The translations under genes were made by a program, and so were the position numbers. The notes under the pieces are model-generated. The model searched no databases, was not told the origin of the DNA, and worked only from the letters and a program-made list of their open reading frames with translations. This document shows, piece after piece, positions 62,183 to 64,000 of a stretch of 64,000 nt of DNA; positions within the stretch are counted from its first letter, which is position 1; each line of letters opens with the position of its first letter. Source of the DNA: Flectonema sp. DT1601 (lineage: Eukaryota; Euglenozoa; Diplonemea; Diplonemida; Diplonemidae). The stretch covers positions 762,001 to 826,000 of the forward strand of contig OZ025780.1 in NCBI GenBank assembly GCA_964019425.1, read 5' to 3'.

Positions 62183-63445
62183 ATGAGAAGTAAAAGTAAC
62201 ACTCAGCGAAGACGACAACAACAACACCAACATGTGAAGACTACTAAAGAATCAGTATCAATCATCGAAACAAAAGTTGGAAAAGCACCATCACTTCACT
62301 ACACACCTCTGAAGAAGAAATGTAATGGAAATATTGCTTTTTTTTCATCTCCGTTGGCGGGTTCAAGAGCTGAGGCAAGACATTTGTATGGAAGTGGAGT
62401 TCCAAAACTACCTGTCAGACTTCCTCCGATTGAAGGAGGAAATACTTCGAGTGAAGAGGTAGAGATTAAAGAATTCAGTTGCAGTCGATTGGAAGGAAGG
62501 AAACTTGTTTTAAGTGAAATTGACAAGTTTGACGGACAATTATCAAATATTCGTCAGGATCTTGCGGATGATGAAAATCAACTAGTCGCTCTCTTATTTG
62601 GTATTCAAAGATCAAGTTCAGAAACCTTATTGAGTAGATTAACACAGATCCAACCATCAGAATTATTAAAAAATGTTTCAGAGATGGGTCTGACTGGTGC
62701 AACACTTCAAAGAGAAGAGTTCGTCGGTCTTCTAAAAAAACTACTCGGTAGTAACATCCAATCTCGAGAAGTTGACTTAGTGTTTTCATTATTCGATTGC
62801 AATGACTCAAAGTCACTCGATCCTAGAGAGTTACAGGTCGGATTAAAATTACTATCTGGATCTAACACAACCGAACTTGTTATGAAAAGAATCCACACCA
62901 TCCTTTCGTTAAGTAAACAAACAGTTGTAAGTACACAATTCATTACTCGATTTGATATGCAACTTCTATTCAACGCTTTGAGTAGGTTTTGGTTAGTAGC
63001 TGAAGGAGTTGAAAAGAGTAAAGACTGCTGTGAGATATTAACATCGTTGTTGGATTCTTTTGAGTGGCATCAGGCAAAGATTCCAGCAGAGACTTTGAGA
63101 CAGAAAATATTCGCTGATGAAATGCTGACGAAATTATTTTGTGTGGCTGCTCCGATGAGGGATTCTTTTGAAGAGAATAACACGCCGTCATCTCCACCAG
63201 TGCAGATGACGGTGGCGCAGTCGTACTTTCTCAGTCGGACTCCTCAGCTTGTGCCGACTGATCGACCTCTGCGTGTTTCTAGAAATCTTCAGCCTATCAT
63301 AGCAACCCCTCCAACATCATCGCTTGTTCGACGACGTATCATCTCACCAATGTTTCAACCAATTCCTCCGAAGATCACAAGAAAGAAACCAGCCAGGAAA
63401 ACTCGAATAGCCGAAGTCCCTGCAGGTGAGTTCTTAGAGAAATGA
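62183..63445 (+). CDS. EF-hand-containing protein
   Basis: A 420-residue frame starting 31 bases after an acceptor AG. A calcium-binding EF-hand loop lies at residues 205-216 (DCNDSKSLDPRE: acidic or polar ligands at loop positions 1, 3, 5, 9 and 12, Lys in place of the usual Gly at 6). It is flanked by helices SREVDLVFSLF and LQVGLKLLSG. A preceding helix-loop-helix (LQREEFVGLLKKLLG) looks like a degenerate partner hand. The N-terminal 130 residues and the basic C-terminal 100 (TRKKPARKTRIAE) look disordered. It may be a cytoskeletal or flagellar calcium sensor; function is not otherwise indicated. Confidence 0.75.
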   Translation: MRSKSNTQRRRQQQHQHVKTTKESVSIIETKVGKAPSLHYTPLKKKCNGNIAFFSSPLAGSRAEARHLYGSGVPKLPVRLPPIEGGNTSSEEVEIKEFSCSRLEGRKLVLSEIDKFDGQLSNIRQDLADDENQLVALLFGIQRSSSETLLSRLTQIQPSELLKNVSEMGLTGATLQREEFVGLLKKLLGSNIQSREVDLVFSLFDCNDSKSLDPRELQVGLKLLSGSNTTELVMKRIHTILSLSKQTVVSTQFITRFDMQLLFNALSRFWLVAEGVEKSKDCCEILTSLLDSFEWHQAKIPAETLRQKIFADEMLTKLFCVAAPMRDSFEENNTPSSPPVQMTVAQSYFLSRTPQLVPTDRPLRVSRNLQPIIATPPTSSLVRRRIISPMFQPIPPKITRKKPARKTRIAEVPAGEFLEK

Positions 63446-64000
63446 GACTGCGGAGTTTGTTGTTATGTTTTAATTTTATTTTATTATTTGATGTTGTTGA
63501 TATTTATTATTCAAGGAGGTCGGACTTGTGACGACCTCTCGGCATCTCTCCCCTTCTTGGTATACAAGATTCGTGTAGAATGTATTATCGATTCAGTTAA
63601 TTCAGGTCCTCTTCACTTACTGCCTAACACTGGGCAAGTGGTATTCTGACGGACATTTGAGTTTTTTTTTTTTTTTTTTTTTTTCGAATTACTCACATGA
63701 TTTATGTTCTAAGTTAATCAGTAGTTAACTAGTTTCCAGTCAGTTTTTGCGTATTCCTTTTTGTTAATTGCAGATGGTGTTGTAGTTTAAGTTCCCAACC
63801 CAGACTAGCTCCCCGTCTGTTTTATTTTATTTTTTTTCTTTTCTTTCTGGTAATTTGTTTGTCTTTTTTTTAACCGAGGGAGTCGTAACTCTCCGCAACG
63901 AGAGTGGGCAAAAACACGAAAACGAAACGAGGAGATAGCGATTTCGATAACAAGTGAGATTTGTTGTGAATTTCTTTCCCCAAAAAGCAATCATTCTTTC
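63446..64000. other. Intergenic region to window end
   Basis: No gene is recognised. T runs lie at 63,662-63,684 and about 63,820-63,845. The next gene, if on the + strand, starts beyond the window. Confidence 0.5.

Overview
This is a eukaryotic window from an AT-rich protist. The evidence is eight short spliceosomal introns of 62-74 bp, long poly-T and poly-A tracts between genes, non-LTR and DNA transposons, and mitochondrion-type proteins. Every host gene I can support lies on the + strand, and almost every start codon follows a T-rich tract ending in AG by about 5 to 60 bases. This layout, together with receptor-type adenylate cyclases whose catalytic core resembles those of trypanosomatids and a calpain-like protein without its catalytic cysteine, fits Euglenozoa or another discoban. 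The AROM fusion and the cis introns argue against a trypanosomatid; Euglena is a known AROM holder. Lineage is an inference. All three stop codons end genes here, so the code is standard.

Layout: 1-311 is the end of a glutathione S-transferase-like gene. 1,374-36,661 holds nine head-to-tail copies of a membrane class III cyclase. Each copy has six predicted membrane helices, a complete adenylate-cyclase catalytic domain, and a second, degenerate cyclase-like domain. The cyclase cores are almost identical down to synonymous sites, while the membrane/ectodomain part and the linkers vary from copy to copy. Copies 2-6 repeat with a period of about 3.0 kb, apart from mobile DNA. Copy 7 is frameshifted. 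Mobile elements are found only inside this array: a 6.1-kb LINE between copies 6 and 7, and between copies 5 and 6 a LINE 3' fragment inside an inverted-repeat element plus a decayed pogo-like transposon.

36,662-64,000 is ordinary gene-dense sequence: mitochondrial ribosomal protein uL13, a basic unknown protein, the five-domain shikimate-pathway AROM protein, a membrane-anchored cyclophilin, an 83-residue three-exon protein, a lectin-repeat protein, a D-2-hydroxyacid dehydrogenase, a calpain-like protein, three unknown proteins (one a small membrane protein with a partial duplicate just upstream), and an EF-hand protein.

The most unusual item is the cyclase array. It looks like a set of interchangeable sensor heads attached to a homogenised cAMP-producing output module, kept uniform by patchy gene conversion. 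No CRISPR, rRNA or tRNA gene was recognised.
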